A DNA stretch of 64,000 nucleotides. Source: Candidatus Baltobacteraceae bacterium (GTDB lineage: Bacteria > Vulcanimicrobiota > Vulcanimicrobiia > Vulcanimicrobiales > Vulcanimicrobiaceae). Both the position numbers and the translations under genes were made by a program. Of the stretch, positions 24,897-33,396 are shown one piece after another. Each line of letters starts with the position of its first letter. Position 1 is the first letter of the stretch. The notes beneath the pieces were generated by a model, which did no database searches, was not told where the DNA came from, and saw only the letters and a list, made by a program, of their open reading frames with translations. The stretch covers positions 992,001 to 1,056,000 of the forward strand of contig DASXEW010000001.1 of NCBI GenBank assembly GCA_036489885.1, in the 5' to 3' direction.

Positions 24897-25249
24897 GCGG
24901 AGCTCGCCGGATCATCGCGCGCGCCGAACGGCGCGTGAGGAAAGTCCGGGCTCCTATGGGCAAGGGTGCAGGATAACGTCCTGTCGAGGTAACTCGAAGG
25001 AAAGTGCCACAGAAACATACCGCCGGGCAACCGGTAAGGGTGAAATCGTGAGGTAAGAGCTCACGGAGCACCGCGGTGACGCGGGCTCGGGTAAACCCCA
25101 CCTGGAGCAAGATCGCTCGAATACCCCTTCGGGGGCGGTGCCCAACCGCACGAGCAACATCGCACCGAGCTCACCGGTAACGGTGAACCCAGAGAGATGA
25201 TGATCCCCGGCTTCGCCGGGACAGAATCCGGCTTATAGGCGAGCTCCGC
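24897..25249 (+). ncRNA. rnpB: RNase P RNA, bacterial type A
   Basis: About 353 bases. P1 is formed by GCGGAGCTCGCC (24897) and GGCGAGCTCCGC (25238-25249). Universal core segments are in order: GAGGAAAGTCCGGGCTC, CAGGATAACGTCCTG, GAAGGAAAGTGCCACAGAAA, GGTAAGGGTGAAA, GGAGCAAGATCG, then AGAGAGATGATGATCCCCGG and ACAGAATCCGGCTTATAG. With RnpA it processes the 5' ends of tRNA precursors, including the three just upstream. It starts only 40 bases after the flagellin gene. Confidence 0.97.
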
Positions 25250-25317
25250 GTATCTCGAAACCGAGTGGCTGCCGCAAGCGTCTTAAGGCAGAGAGATTTC
25301 TCTAGTGGGGTGACCTC

Positions 25318-25713
25318 GTGGCTGACCAATTCTCGAAAGATCTGACCGTCGAGCAAGCGTTCAAAGTACATGCGGGTGCTCGCCGTGTCTTCGCCCGGTT
25401 TCATTTGGGCGGCTGCTCGAACTGCGCGATCAGCGAGCATGAGACGATCGAACAGGTTAGCCAGGGTTACGGCATTCCGCTCGACATGTTGATGTCCCAA
25501 CTCAACAAGCTCTTTGAAGCACCTGAGCTCAGTGTCGGAGACACGGTTCGTCTTCCGGACGAGATTCGCAGCAAGGTTCCGCAGCTTGCGAACGTCCCCG
25601 AGACCGGCGAGGTCAAAGACGTTGCAGCCGGCGCCTACACGGTAGAATTCGGCGACGTACGGCTCCAGGGGCTGGCTGAAGACTTTATCAAGGTTCAGCC
25701 GCAGCACGTATAG
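25318..25713 (+). CDS. DUF1858-domain protein with CxxC
   Basis: 131 aa, GTG start. Residues 8-60 match the DUF1858/hybrid-cluster-associated redox disulfide domain: LTVEQAFKVHAGARRVFARF followed by GGCSNCAISEHETIEQVSQG, with the Cys pair two residues apart. The C-terminal half has no known motif and looks beta-rich (VPETGEVKDVAAGAYTVEFG). A thiol-redox or metal-binding role is likely. It begins about 68 bases after the rnpB core. Confidence 0.78.
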   Translation: MADQFSKDLTVEQAFKVHAGARRVFARFHLGGCSNCAISEHETIEQVSQGYGIPLDMLMSQLNKLFEAPELSVGDTVRLPDEIRSKVPQLANVPETGEVKDVAAGAYTVEFGDVRLQGLAEDFIKVQPQHV

Positions 25714-25725
25714 CTCGGGCGGCTG

Positions 25726-26088
25726 CTACTCCAGCGGCTTGCGGTCGACGAACGCTTCGTCGGTGCCGTGCCAGTGGCCGATCTCCGGCTCACCGGCTTT
25801 CCAACAAAGATAGATCGGGCGTCCGTCGCGCAGCGCGGGAAAATCGAGGAGGCCGAGATCGAGATCTTTCACGACGCAGCCGTGCTCTTCGATGCGATTG
25901 ATCAACCGTACGATCTCAGCTTTGAGCTCCGTGAACTTGCGTGAGCGTGTTGACGCTCCACGGCGCAGCGCCGGATCGTTCTCGAGCAATCGAATTGCAA
26001 GCTCGCGCCGTTTGGCCCACAACTCCTCGATGAGCGGCGAAACCGTGGGGATCAGTGAGTTCGCTTTCTCAGCCGAGAACAGTTTCAT
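25726..26088 (-). CDS. DUF2203 family protein
   Basis: 120 aa. The family pattern is almost complete: F(S)AEKANSLIPTVSPLIEEL at the N-terminus, then RIEEHGCVVKDLDLGLLDFP, and ALRDGRPIYLCWKAGEPEI, ending GHWHGTDEAF. The protein is small, helical and soluble; its function is unknown. It is encoded opposite to its two neighbours. The ATG lies 18 bases from the rapZ start on the other strand. Confidence 0.85.
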   Translation of the reverse strand: MKLFSAEKANSLIPTVSPLIEELWAKRRELAIRLLENDPALRRGASTRSRKFTELKAEIVRLINRIEEHGCVVKDLDLGLLDFPALRDGRPIYLCWKAGEPEIGHWHGTDEAFVDRKPLE

Positions 26089-26106
26089 CCTAGAGAGGCT
26101 CCTTCG

Positions 26107-26964
26107 GTGAGCGTTCGCCGTTTGGTCATCGTAACGGGGTTGTCCGGCGCAGGCAAGAGCCAGGCGTTGGCAGCGTTCGAGGATTTGGGGTTCTATTGCC
26201 TCGACAACTTACCACCCACGTTACTTCCCCAGATAGTGACGCTTGCCGCGGCCTCCGGGTACGATCGGCTCGCAATCGCGCCGGATGTTAGGACATCCGG
26301 CCCCTTCGGTGATCTCTCCACGAGCATCGCTTCAGCCTCCACCAACGGCGCTTCCCCGGAGATACTCTTCTTGGATGCCACGGAAGAGGCGCTGGTGCGC
26401 CGTTTCAGCGAGACGCGCCGCAAGCATCCCGTCGCGCGCGAACGATTGACCGAAGCAATTGCGTCCGAACGGAGCGCGCTTGCACCCGTGCGCGACCGCG
26501 CCGCACGGGTCTGGGACACGAGCACGATGAGTGCAATTCAGTTGCGCCGGCGCATCGCGGAGACATACGCGCAGCAAACCGGCGAACCGCTGCTCCACGT
26601 TACGCTCGTGTCGTTCGGATATAAATACGGCCTGCCGCTCGACGCCGACATGGTTTTCGACGTGCGATTCTTACCGAACCCGTATTACGTCGACGAGCTT
26701 CGCGAGCTCACGGGACTCGACAAAGCAGTCGGCGACTATCTCGAGCGATTACCGCAAACGCGGACCTTTTTACAGCACGCCGAAAAGTTGCTTGATTTCC
26801 TGATACCACGCTTTATCGAAGAGGGGAAAGCGCAACTGACGATCGCGATTGGCTGCACCGGCGGGCGTCATCGCTCCGTCTATCTCGCTGGACGTCTGAA
26901 CGAATTTCTGAGAAAGAACTGCCAACTCGACGTCGAGCTGGCAGCGCGGGACATTCTGAGATAA
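26107..26964 (+). CDS. rapZ: RNase adapter/nucleotide-binding protein RapZ (YvcJ)
   Basis: 285 aa. GLSGAGKSQALAAFEDLGFY holds the Walker A motif (about residues 11-18), followed by the family phrase CLDNLPPTLLPQ. FGYKYGLPLDADMVFDVRFLPNPYY and IAIGCTGGRHRSVYLA are diagnostic C-terminal blocks. RapZ binds nucleotides and, in enterobacteria, glucosamine-6-phosphate. The gene is followed by yvcK as in Firmicutes and Actinobacteria, but whiA is not next. GTG start at 26107. Confidence 0.94.
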   Translation: MSVRRLVIVTGLSGAGKSQALAAFEDLGFYCLDNLPPTLLPQIVTLAAASGYDRLAIAPDVRTSGPFGDLSTSIASASTNGASPEILFLDATEEALVRRFSETRRKHPVARERLTEAIASERSALAPVRDRAARVWDTSTMSAIQLRRRIAETYAQQTGEPLLHVTLVSFGYKYGLPLDADMVFDVRFLPNPYYVDELRELTGLDKAVGDYLERLPQTRTFLQHAEKLLDFLIPRFIEEGKAQLTIAIGCTGGRHRSVYLAGRLNEFLRKNCQLDVELAARDILR

Positions 26965-27082
26965 TGTTGTTGCGGGCCACCTCGGGGAATGCTTGCGCTT
27001 TCGCGACAGTGACAGGCCCGCGCATTTGGGGGCCCCGTGCAACGCATGGGGCGCGCGCAGCCTGGGGCGGAGCGCCTTCAAA

Positions 27083-28435
27083 ATGATCGGGCAGCGGGCA
27101 AAGCAGATCGCGCGTTGGTTCTATCCGGGCCTTGGTGTCAAACGCTGGCTCGTCATGGCGATTCTCGGCGCGATTCTGTTCGTCAACGGACTCAACCGTT
27201 GGTTGACGGCCGAAGGCGCGCATTTCGAGATCAATACTTGGGTCGACGAAACACTCGACGGCTATCTTCCGCTCGCGTGGCTGCAATGGCTATTCATGGC
27301 CGGCGGCGCGATACTCGTTGCGGTCGGCATGCGCCAGTGGATGCACTCGATCGTCGATGCGCTCACGCCGGATCGTAAGGACCGTATCGTCGATGCGCTC
27401 TTCGCATCGCGCTTACGCGCGGGTTACCGCATCGTCGCCGTCGGAGGTGGAACCGGACTCTCGACGTTGTTACGCGGACTAAAGCGATACACGCACAACT
27501 TGACCGCTGTCGTAACCGTCAGCGACGACGGCGGCAGCTCCGGACGCTTGCAAAAAGAGCTCGGCATTCTTCCACCCGGCGACCTGCGCAACTGTCTCGT
27601 GGCTTTGGCCGATGACGAAGCGCTCGTGACCGATCTCTTTCAATATCGCTTTCACGAAGGCGAAGGCCTCACGGGGCACTCGTTCGGCAATCTCTTCCTC
27701 GCGGCGATGACGGGCGTGACCGGAAACTTCGATACCGCCGTGAAAGAATCAAGCCGCGTTCTGAACATCAAAGGCCGCGTGTTGCCTGCAACCCTTGCGG
27801 TGACGTGGCTGCGCGCTACAATGGAAGACGGAACGATCATCGAGGGTGAAAGCGCGATCACGCAGGCGCGCAAGAAAATCGAATCGATCACGCTCGAACC
27901 CGAACACTCTGCACCTCTGGGCGAAGTGATCGATGCGATTCGTACTGCGGATGCGATCATACTTGGGCCCGGGTCGCTCTACACCTCGATCTTGCCGAAT
28001 CTACTGGTCGATCGCATCTCGCGCGAGATCGAAAGCGCCAATGCAGTCAAGGTCTACGTCACGAACGTCATGACGCAGCCGGGCGAGACCGAAGAATTCA
28101 AAGCCTCGCGCCATCTCGAGGTTCTTCTCGCGCATGCCGGCGCAAAAGTATGTGACTACGTCATCGTAAACAGCCAGCCGCCGCGCCGCCTGCGTGACGT
28201 GTATGCCGAGGAAGGCCAGATTTGGGTTGAACCGGACGTCGAAGCCATCAAGAAGCTCGGTGTGCGTCCGGTCTTAGCCGACGTCATCGGTGAAACGACG
28301 AACGTGCGACACGATCCGGATCGTCTAGCCGAAGTCGTCGTCGATTTGATAGCGGAGGCTATCGCCGAACGCGCGACCTTCGTCAAGCGTACGCCGCCGG
28401 CGCCGACGATCGCGCCGCCGGCCGCGTCACTCTAG
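27083..28435 (+). CDS. YvcK/CofD-like gluconeogenesis factor with two membrane helices
   Basis: 450 aa from ATG 27083. The N-terminus carries two hydrophobic segments (WLVMAILGAILFVNGLNRW and WLQWLFMAGGAILVAVGM), which the canonical B. subtilis YvcK lacks. The YvcK fold follows: VAVGGGTGLSTLLRGLKRYT, VSDDGGSSGRLQKELGILPP, GDLRNCLVALAD, and LGPGSLYTSILPNLLV. YvcK binds UDP-sugars and is needed for growth on gluconeogenic carbon. The Pro-rich tail ends at 28435, overlapping the converging glycerate kinase by 9 bases. The 118 bases before the gene hold no clear feature. Confidence 0.9.
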   Translation: MIGQRAKQIARWFYPGLGVKRWLVMAILGAILFVNGLNRWLTAEGAHFEINTWVDETLDGYLPLAWLQWLFMAGGAILVAVGMRQWMHSIVDALTPDRKDRIVDALFASRLRAGYRIVAVGGGTGLSTLLRGLKRYTHNLTAVVTVSDDGGSSGRLQKELGILPPGDLRNCLVALADDEALVTDLFQYRFHEGEGLTGHSFGNLFLAAMTGVTGNFDTAVKESSRVLNIKGRVLPATLAVTWLRATMEDGTIIEGESAITQARKKIESITLEPEHSAPLGEVIDAIRTADAIILGPGSLYTSILPNLLVDRISREIESANAVKVYVTNVMTQPGETEEFKASRHLEVLLAHAGAKVCDYVIVNSQPPRRLRDVYAEEGQIWVEPDVEAIKKLGVRPVLADVIGETTNVRHDPDRLAEVVVDLIAEAIAERATFVKRTPPAPTIAPPAASL

Positions 28436-29536
28436 CGCAAAGGTCCGCGCCACGCGCGCGGCTGCGGCTTCAATCAGCGCGACCGCATCGTGCATTGCCG
28501 CTTCGAGCGGCATGGGTGACGTGACAATGGGTTCGCACACGATCCCATGCGCAGCGAGCTCTGCCTCAACGCTCCTCTCGACGCGCCCGCCAAGCGCGAT
28601 CACCGGGACCTTGGCTTTCGCCGCGTAGCGCCCCACGCCGAAGACCGTCTTTCCGCGGAGCGTCTGCGCATCAATCGAGCCTTCACCCGTGATGCAGAGC
28701 GTCGCGCCGGTCAAGGCTTGCGGCAGGCCGCATAGCTCGGCGACGATGTCGACGCCGCGGCGTAGTTTCGCCCCAAGCGCAAGCAGTGCAAATCCCGCAC
28801 CACCGGCAGCGCCCGCCCCGGGAACGTCGCGCAAATCACGGCCGAGAGCGCGCGCCATCGCATCGGCCGTCTGCGCCAGCGCGGCGTCGAGCTTCGGCAC
28901 ATCCTCGGGCTTCGCACCCTTCTGCGGACCGAAGATCGCAGACGCACCGTTTGGACCGCAAAGCGGATTGTCGACGTCCGATGCGACCAGCAGTTTCGTT
29001 TTTGCGATGCGCGGATCGAGCCCGCCCAAGTCGATGCTCTCGATGCCGTGCAAGGCGTTCGCGGGCTGCGTTCTCGCGCCAAGTGCGCGCAAGAGTCCAA
29101 TGCCGGCATCGTTGATCGCGCTGCCGCCGATGCCGACGACGATCGACGTCGCACCGGAGTCGAGCGCCGCGCGAATGAGCTCGCCGGTGCCGCGCGAATC
29201 TGCGCGCCACGGATTGCGCTCCTCGGGCTTCTCGAGAACCAGCCCACTTGCGCTCGCGAGCTCAACGATTGCCTGCTCGCCATCGAGTGCAAACTTCGCC
29301 GAGATCACGCGTCCAAGCGGATCGTGCACGTTCGCCGTACACGCACGCGCGCCCGAATCGAGGAACAGTTCCACGGTACCGTCGCCGCCATCCGCCATAG
29401 GACGCAGGATCAGTTTACTCCCCGGCGAGACCGACCGAACGCCGCGTGCGACGGCGTTCGCAACGTCATGCGCGCTGGCAGAGCCCTTGAACTTGTCCGG
29501 CGCGATTACGACGCGCCCTAAGGGGCCGCTAGTGAT
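28427..29536 (-). CDS. Glycerate kinase (GlxK/GarK type)
   Basis: About 369 aa if translation starts at ATC 29536. Motifs: VVIAPDKFKGSASAHDV at the N-terminus, MADGGDGTVELFLDSG, GGSAINDAGIGLLRALGA (glycine-rich loop), and LCITGEGSIDAQTLRGKTV. It phosphorylates glycerate to 2- or 3-phosphoglycerate. The family start APDKFKGS lies upstream of the first ATG (29398), yet no ATG, GTG or TTG occurs in frame between the stop upstream (near 29553) and that motif. The possible ATC start overlaps the end of the lipoprotein gene. Confidence 0.85.
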   Translation of the reverse strand: MTSGPLGRVVIAPDKFKGSASAHDVANAVARGVRSVSPGSKLILRPMADGGDGTVELFLDSGARACTANVHDPLGRVISAKFALDGEQAIVELASASGLVLEKPEERNPWRADSRGTGELIRAALDSGATSIVVGIGGSAINDAGIGLLRALGARTQPANALHGIESIDLGGLDPRIAKTKLLVASDVDNPLCGPNGASAIFGPQKGAKPEDVPKLDAALAQTADAMARALGRDLRDVPGAGAAGGAGFALLALGAKLRRGVDIVAELCGLPQALTGATLCITGEGSIDAQTLRGKTVFGVGRYAAKAKVPVIALGGRVERSVEAELAAHGIVCEPIVTSPMPLEAAMHDAVALIEAAAARVARTFALE

Positions 29537-29876
29537 AGAGCGTGGCGTTTAGCGTGAAGTGGTCGCCGGCTGCGACCGAACCTTGATCCTGGTGATCTTG
29601 AAACCCGCCGGCCGTCTCACTAGCCGTAAATGGGCCGACCGGAATGTTCGCGATCGTGTAGCTTCCGTCAGCACCCGTCGTCGCCGAAAGAACAGAATCG
29701 ACCGTCACCGTTGCGCCTACGATCGGCTGTCCGCTAGTGCCGTCGGTGATGACGCCGGTGATTGTTGCATAATTTTGCTGTGGTGGGACAGCGTTGTTGC
29801 ACGCAGTCAGCACTGCAATCGCAGCAAACGCGAAGATGCGGCGCACCTTACGCGGGGACCACGCCTTCTTCGGCAT
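29529..29876 (-). CDS. Lipoprotein with carboxypeptidase regulatory-like domain
   Basis: 115 aa. ATG 29876 starts a signal sequence with the lipobox LTAC at about residues 23-26 (AIAVLTAC|NN). The rest is a single Ig-like CarboxypepD_reg/SdrD-B domain (ITGVITDGTSGQPIVGATVT, then DGSYTIANIPVGPFT). Such domains are envelope-exposed accessory folds. The start lies 29 bases inside the end of the DUF5069 gene, suggesting coupling. Confidence 0.78.
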   Translation of the reverse strand: MPKKAWSPRKVRRIFAFAAIAVLTACNNAVPPQQNYATITGVITDGTSGQPIVGATVTVDSVLSATTGADGSYTIANIPVGPFTASETAGGFQDHQDQGSVAAGDHFTLNATLYH

Positions 29877-30201
29877 CCTGACGGTCGAGATTCGCGTTCT
29901 TCTCGTCGAGCAGCCACCGGTTCGCGGCTTCACGCCGCTCTTCGGGGACCCGCGCTTGAATCCACGTCAAAATCTCATCGTCGGTATCGCGCGTCGCGAT
30001 GGCTGCATCAAACGCATTCGACGTGATGCCCCAGCGGTCGAATACGCCGCGGTCCATAGGACACGGATAAATATAATCGTGAATCGTGCTGTCGCGTGCC
30101 GCGCGCCCCTTGTCGAAAACGCGTACTAACCAGAGGTAGCCGCCGAACGACTCACGTCCACGGCGCGGAAAAACTGACCCGCTGCGAAAATCCGTTGGCA
30201 T
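29848..30201 (-). CDS. DUF5069 family protein
   Basis: 117 aa from the ATG at 30201, set by GAAGGG 7 bases upstream; an earlier ATG-like start at 30234 is possible. The family pattern is complete: DFRSGSVFPRRGRESFGGYL, WLVRVFDKGRAARDSTIHDY, and YPCPMDRGVFDRWGI, followed by the TWIQARV helix. DUF5069 is common in soil bacteria; its function is unknown. It overlaps the lipoprotein gene's start. Confidence 0.85.
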   Translation of the reverse strand: MPTDFRSGSVFPRRGRESFGGYLWLVRVFDKGRAARDSTIHDYIYPCPMDRGVFDRWGITSNAFDAAIATRDTDDEILTWIQARVPEERREAANRWLLDEKNANLDRQDAEEGVVPA

Positions 30202-30276
30202 CAAAATCCCTTCTCGTCCGTCGGTGATCTTCAAAACGCAGGCTGCCGTTCCTCGGTTGCGGAATCGCGAGGAACG

Positions 30277-31671
30277 ATGTCTGCTGTGAAGTCGCAGACC
30301 CCTTCAGTCCTTCCCCAGCACGGCTACTACGAAAACGCGCTCCAGGCCGTTGGCCGCACGCCGCTGGTTCGGCTCAACAAGGTCATGGACGGCGCGAAGT
30401 GCCTTGTCCTCGCCAAGGTCGAGTACATGAACCCGGGCGGAAGCGTGAAAGACCGCCCGGCGGTCGCGATGCTCGAAGACGCCGAGAGCAGTGGAGTACT
30501 GCGTCCCGGCGCGACGATCATCGAAGCCACAAGCGGGAACACGGGGACGGGTCTTGCCATGGCCGCCGCAATTCGCGGTTATCGCTGCATCCTCGTAATG
30601 CCCGATAAAATGTCGAAAGAGAAGATCGATCTCTTGCGGGCGTACGGCGCGGAAGTGGTCGTGACGCCGACCAACGTCGCGAACGATTCACCCGAATCGT
30701 ACTATTCGGTTGCGAGCCGGCTCGCCGCCGAGATCCCCGGCGCCTTCATTCCGGATCAATGGCACAATCACATGAATCCGGATGCGCATTTCAAATCCAC
30801 TGGTCCTGAAATTTGGGAGCAGACGCAAGGACGCATCACCCACTTTGTCTGCGGCATGGGCACCGGCGGGACGATCTCGGGCACGGCACGCTTTCTCAAG
30901 GAACAGAATCCAAAGATCGTCGTGACGGGCGCTGACCCCGAAGGCTCGATCTATTCCGGCGACACGCCAAAATCGTACAAAGTCGAGGGAATCGGAATGT
31001 CGTATCTCCCGCAGACTGTCGACATGCGCGTAATCGATAAGATCTTACGTGTCTCAGACAAGGAATCGTTCCTCATGGCGCGCCGCATCGCACGCGAAGA
31101 GGGTCTGCTCGTCGGCGGTTCGTCGGGTACGGCAGTGGCTGCCGCCGCGCGCGTCGCACAGACTTTGAACGAAGGCGACGTTCTCGTCGTGGTCATGCCC
31201 GACTCGGGCCGCGGCTACATGTCGAAGATCTTCAACGACGAGTGGATGATCGCAAACGGTTTTCTCGAGGATCAGCGTGCGAAGGTCACCGTCGGCGACG
31301 TTCTGCGCAGCAAACGGCCGTTACCGCCGATGATCGCAATCGGTGAGGACGACGTCGTCAAGCACGCACTCGATCTTCTGCGCACGCACGGTATCTCGCA
31401 GATGCCAGTGATGCGCGGCGATACGGTCGTCGGGAGCGTGAACGACGTCGCGGTGATGCAGTCCGTCTTCGATCACTCGGATTTGATTCACAAACCGATC
31501 AAGGAAGTGATGGGCCGGCCATTTCCGACGCTCGACGTCGGCGCAGAAGTCGACCAGGCGTACAAGCTGTTAACGCTTGCGAATTCCGCGATCGTCGTCA
31601 GCGAACACGACAAGCCGATCGGGATCATCGCGCGACAAGACATCATCAGCTTCCTGAGCGCGACCTCTTAG
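30277..31671 (+). CDS. Cystathionine beta-synthase with two CBS domains
   Basis: 464 aa. PLP-fold type II: the Lys is K58 in YMNPGGSVKDRPA, EATSGNTGTGLAMAA and GMGTGGTISGTA bind substrate and phosphate, and SSGTAVAAAARVA closes the domain near residue 290. Residues about 340-460 hold a pair of CBS regulatory domains (GISQMPVMRGDTVVGSVND and NSAIVVSEHDKPIGIIARQD). The enzyme condenses serine or O-acetylserine with homocysteine. Cystathionine gamma-synthase/lyase lies 3.5 kb away beyond the mutase operon, so reverse transsulfuration is likely. Its stop overlaps the converging ligase by four bases. Confidence 0.92.
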   Translation: MSAVKSQTPSVLPQHGYYENALQAVGRTPLVRLNKVMDGAKCLVLAKVEYMNPGGSVKDRPAVAMLEDAESSGVLRPGATIIEATSGNTGTGLAMAAAIRGYRCILVMPDKMSKEKIDLLRAYGAEVVVTPTNVANDSPESYYSVASRLAAEIPGAFIPDQWHNHMNPDAHFKSTGPEIWEQTQGRITHFVCGMGTGGTISGTARFLKEQNPKIVVTGADPEGSIYSGDTPKSYKVEGIGMSYLPQTVDMRVIDKILRVSDKESFLMARRIAREEGLLVGGSSGTAVAAAARVAQTLNEGDVLVVVMPDSGRGYMSKIFNDEWMIANGFLEDQRAKVTVGDVLRSKRPLPPMIAIGEDDVVKHALDLLRTHGISQMPVMRGDTVVGSVNDVAVMQSVFDHSDLIHKPIKEVMGRPFPTLDVGAEVDQAYKLLTLANSAIVVSEHDKPIGIIARQDIISFLSATS

Positions 31672-32999
31672 CGTTCGTCGCGGACGCGTCGCGACTTCAA
31701 ATCGGTTCGCGCCAGCGAATCGGGTTCACAGAGTTCGATTGCCGGACGTACGCCGGCTTTGGCCCGGACGGCGGTCGATAACTTCTCGGCGTATTCATCG
31801 GGTGCGTTTCCGGCATACTCGAGCCGGACGATCAGCTCGTCCATGTGCCGCTCCTTGCGAACCACGATCTCGAACTCGCCTGAGAACTCACCCACGAACG
31901 CACGTATCGCTTCTTCGATCGCGCTCGGATAAACGTTTTCGCCGCGGATGACGAGCATGTCGTCGATGCGCCCGATCACGCCGTGCGGGAAACGCGGATA
32001 GGTTCGTCCGCACGGACACGGCGCGTCGGTCCATTCCGCAAAGTCGCCGGAGACCAGACGAATCATCGGCTGACACTCACGATCGAGCGACGTATAGACC
32101 GGCGTGCCGTGAGCACCGAACGGGACACGGCGCCACGTCCCCGGATCGAGAAGCTCGGTGTACACGACGTCCTGCCACAAATGCATGCCGGTGCGCTCAC
32201 TGCACTCACACAAATTCATCCAAGGAGTCATCTCGCCCATACTTCCGCTGTCGATGCAGATCACGCCGAATGTTTCTTCGATCAGATGCTTCGTCGCCGG
32301 GATTCCGGCGCCGGGCTCGCCGGAAAAGAACATGATACGGAAGCCGAGTTTTTGCGGATCGTAACCGATCGTCCGGGCCGTCTCCGCGAGGCGCAGCGCA
32401 TATGACGGCGTTCCATAAAACGCGGTCGGCTGCATCTGATCGATCCAGGTCAGCGCCTGTTGCGTTTGTCCTTTCACGCCTGCACCAAACGGAAAGACGC
32501 TCGCGCCGAGCCGCTCCGCACCCATGAGCGCGCCCCACGATCCGACATAGAGCGAAAGTATCGAGCCGACGAAGACGCAATCATTCGGCCGCAGGCCGAA
32601 GCTCCACATGATGCGTGCGTGATCCTCGGCGATCGCATCCATATCGCGACGCGTCCACGCGAAGGCCGTTGGACGACCGCTCGTCCCCGAGGTACCGTGA
32701 ATGCGTTTGACGTCCGCGACGTCGACGCACAGATAGGAACCGAACGGCGGATTCTCGGTTTGATCGGCGCGAAGATCGGCTTTCGAGATCGTCGGCACGC
32801 GCTCGAAATCAGCGAGGCTTCGAATATCGCCCGGCTCCAGTCCCGCAGCCGACCAGCGCTTACGATAGAAGGCTGAGCGTTCGTACGCCCATTGCATCGT
32901 CTTCTGAATTTTAGCGAGAACGACGGCATCGCGCTCATCCGGCGGCATCGTTTCGAGCCGCTCATCCCAATATTTCGATTTAGGCGGTGCGGCGATCAT
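31668..32999 (-). CDS. Phenylacetate-CoA ligase-like (PaaK) acyl-CoA synthetase
   Basis: 443 aa. The ATG at 32999 lies within the last 20 bases of the B12-binding gene. The adenylate motif is [19 protein letters not shown] (near residue 96). The PaaK-type signature continues with [19 protein letters not shown] and [20 protein letters not shown], and a conserved Lys in DLKSRRV near the end could be catalytic. The family includes CoA ligases of phenylacetate and coenzyme F390-like synthetases. In this operon a short or branched carboxylic acid feeding propionyl/methylmalonyl-CoA is possible, but the substrate is unproven. Confidence 0.85.
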   Translation of the reverse strand: MIAAPPKSKYWDERLETMPPDERDAVVLAKIQKTMQWAYERSAFYRKRWSAAGLEPGDIRSLADFERVPTISKADLRADQTENPPFGSYLCVDVADVKRIHGTSGTSGRPTAFAWTRRDMDAIAEDHARIMWSFGLRPNDCVFVGSILSLYVGSWGALMGAERLGASVFPFGAGVKGQTQQALTWIDQMQPTAFYGTPSYALRLAETARTIGYDPQKLGFRIMFFSGEPGAGIPATKHLIEETFGVICIDSGSMGEMTPWMNLCECSERTGMHLWQDVVYTELLDPGTWRRVPFGAHGTPVYTSLDRECQPMIRLVSGDFAEWTDAPCPCGRTYPRFPHGVIGRIDDMLVIRGENVYPSAIEEAIRAFVGEFSGEFEIVVRKERHMDELIVRLEYAGNAPDEYAEKLSTAVRAKAGVRPAIELCEPDSLARTDLKSRRVRDER

Positions 33000-33396
33000 C
33001 GGTGCCTCGCTCTCGCACCAGGCGATTGATGCCGTCGATGAGATCTTGCGTCGTCGCATCCGCGTCGAAAATGTCGGCGACACCAAGGTCGCGCAACTTG
33101 GGCCGGTCTTCTTCCTGAATGACGCCGCCGGCGACCACGATCACGTCGTCCATTCCGCGCTCTTGCATAAGCGAGAAGACGCGAGGAAAGATCGTCATGT
33201 GCGCGCCCGACAGAATGCTGATGCCAACGACGTCGACGTCTTCTTGCAGCGCCGCCGTAACGATCATCTCAGGCGTCTGGTGCAGGCCGGTGTATACGAC
33301 TTCCATTCCGGCGTCGCGTAACGCACGCGCCACGATCTTTGCGCCGCGGTCGTGTCCGTCCAGTCCGGGTTTTGCAACGAGTACCTTGATCGGCAT
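32980..33396 (-). CDS. Methylmalonyl-CoA mutase, B12-binding subunit
   Basis: 138 aa. It carries the base-off/His-on motif D13-x-H15-x-x-G18 in [10 protein letters not shown], the SxL block ISILSGAH, and the GG block VVAGGVI. This is the stand-alone C-terminal half of methylmalonyl-CoA mutase. Its ATG shares a base with the large-subunit stop (TAATG). It binds cobalamin at the interface with the catalytic subunit. Confidence 0.95.
   Translation of the reverse strand: MPIKVLVAKPGLDGHDRGAKIVARALRDAGMEVVYTGLHQTPEMIVTAALQEDVDVVGISILSGAHMTIFPRVFSLMQERGMDDVIVVAGGVIQEEDRPKLRDLGVADIFDADATTQDLIDGINRLVRERGTDDRRTA

Noticed and set aside
25292-25303. AGAGATTTCTCT inverted repeat before the DUF1858 gene
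   Set aside because: Loop of two bases is too small for a hairpin and no T-run follows; not called as a terminator.
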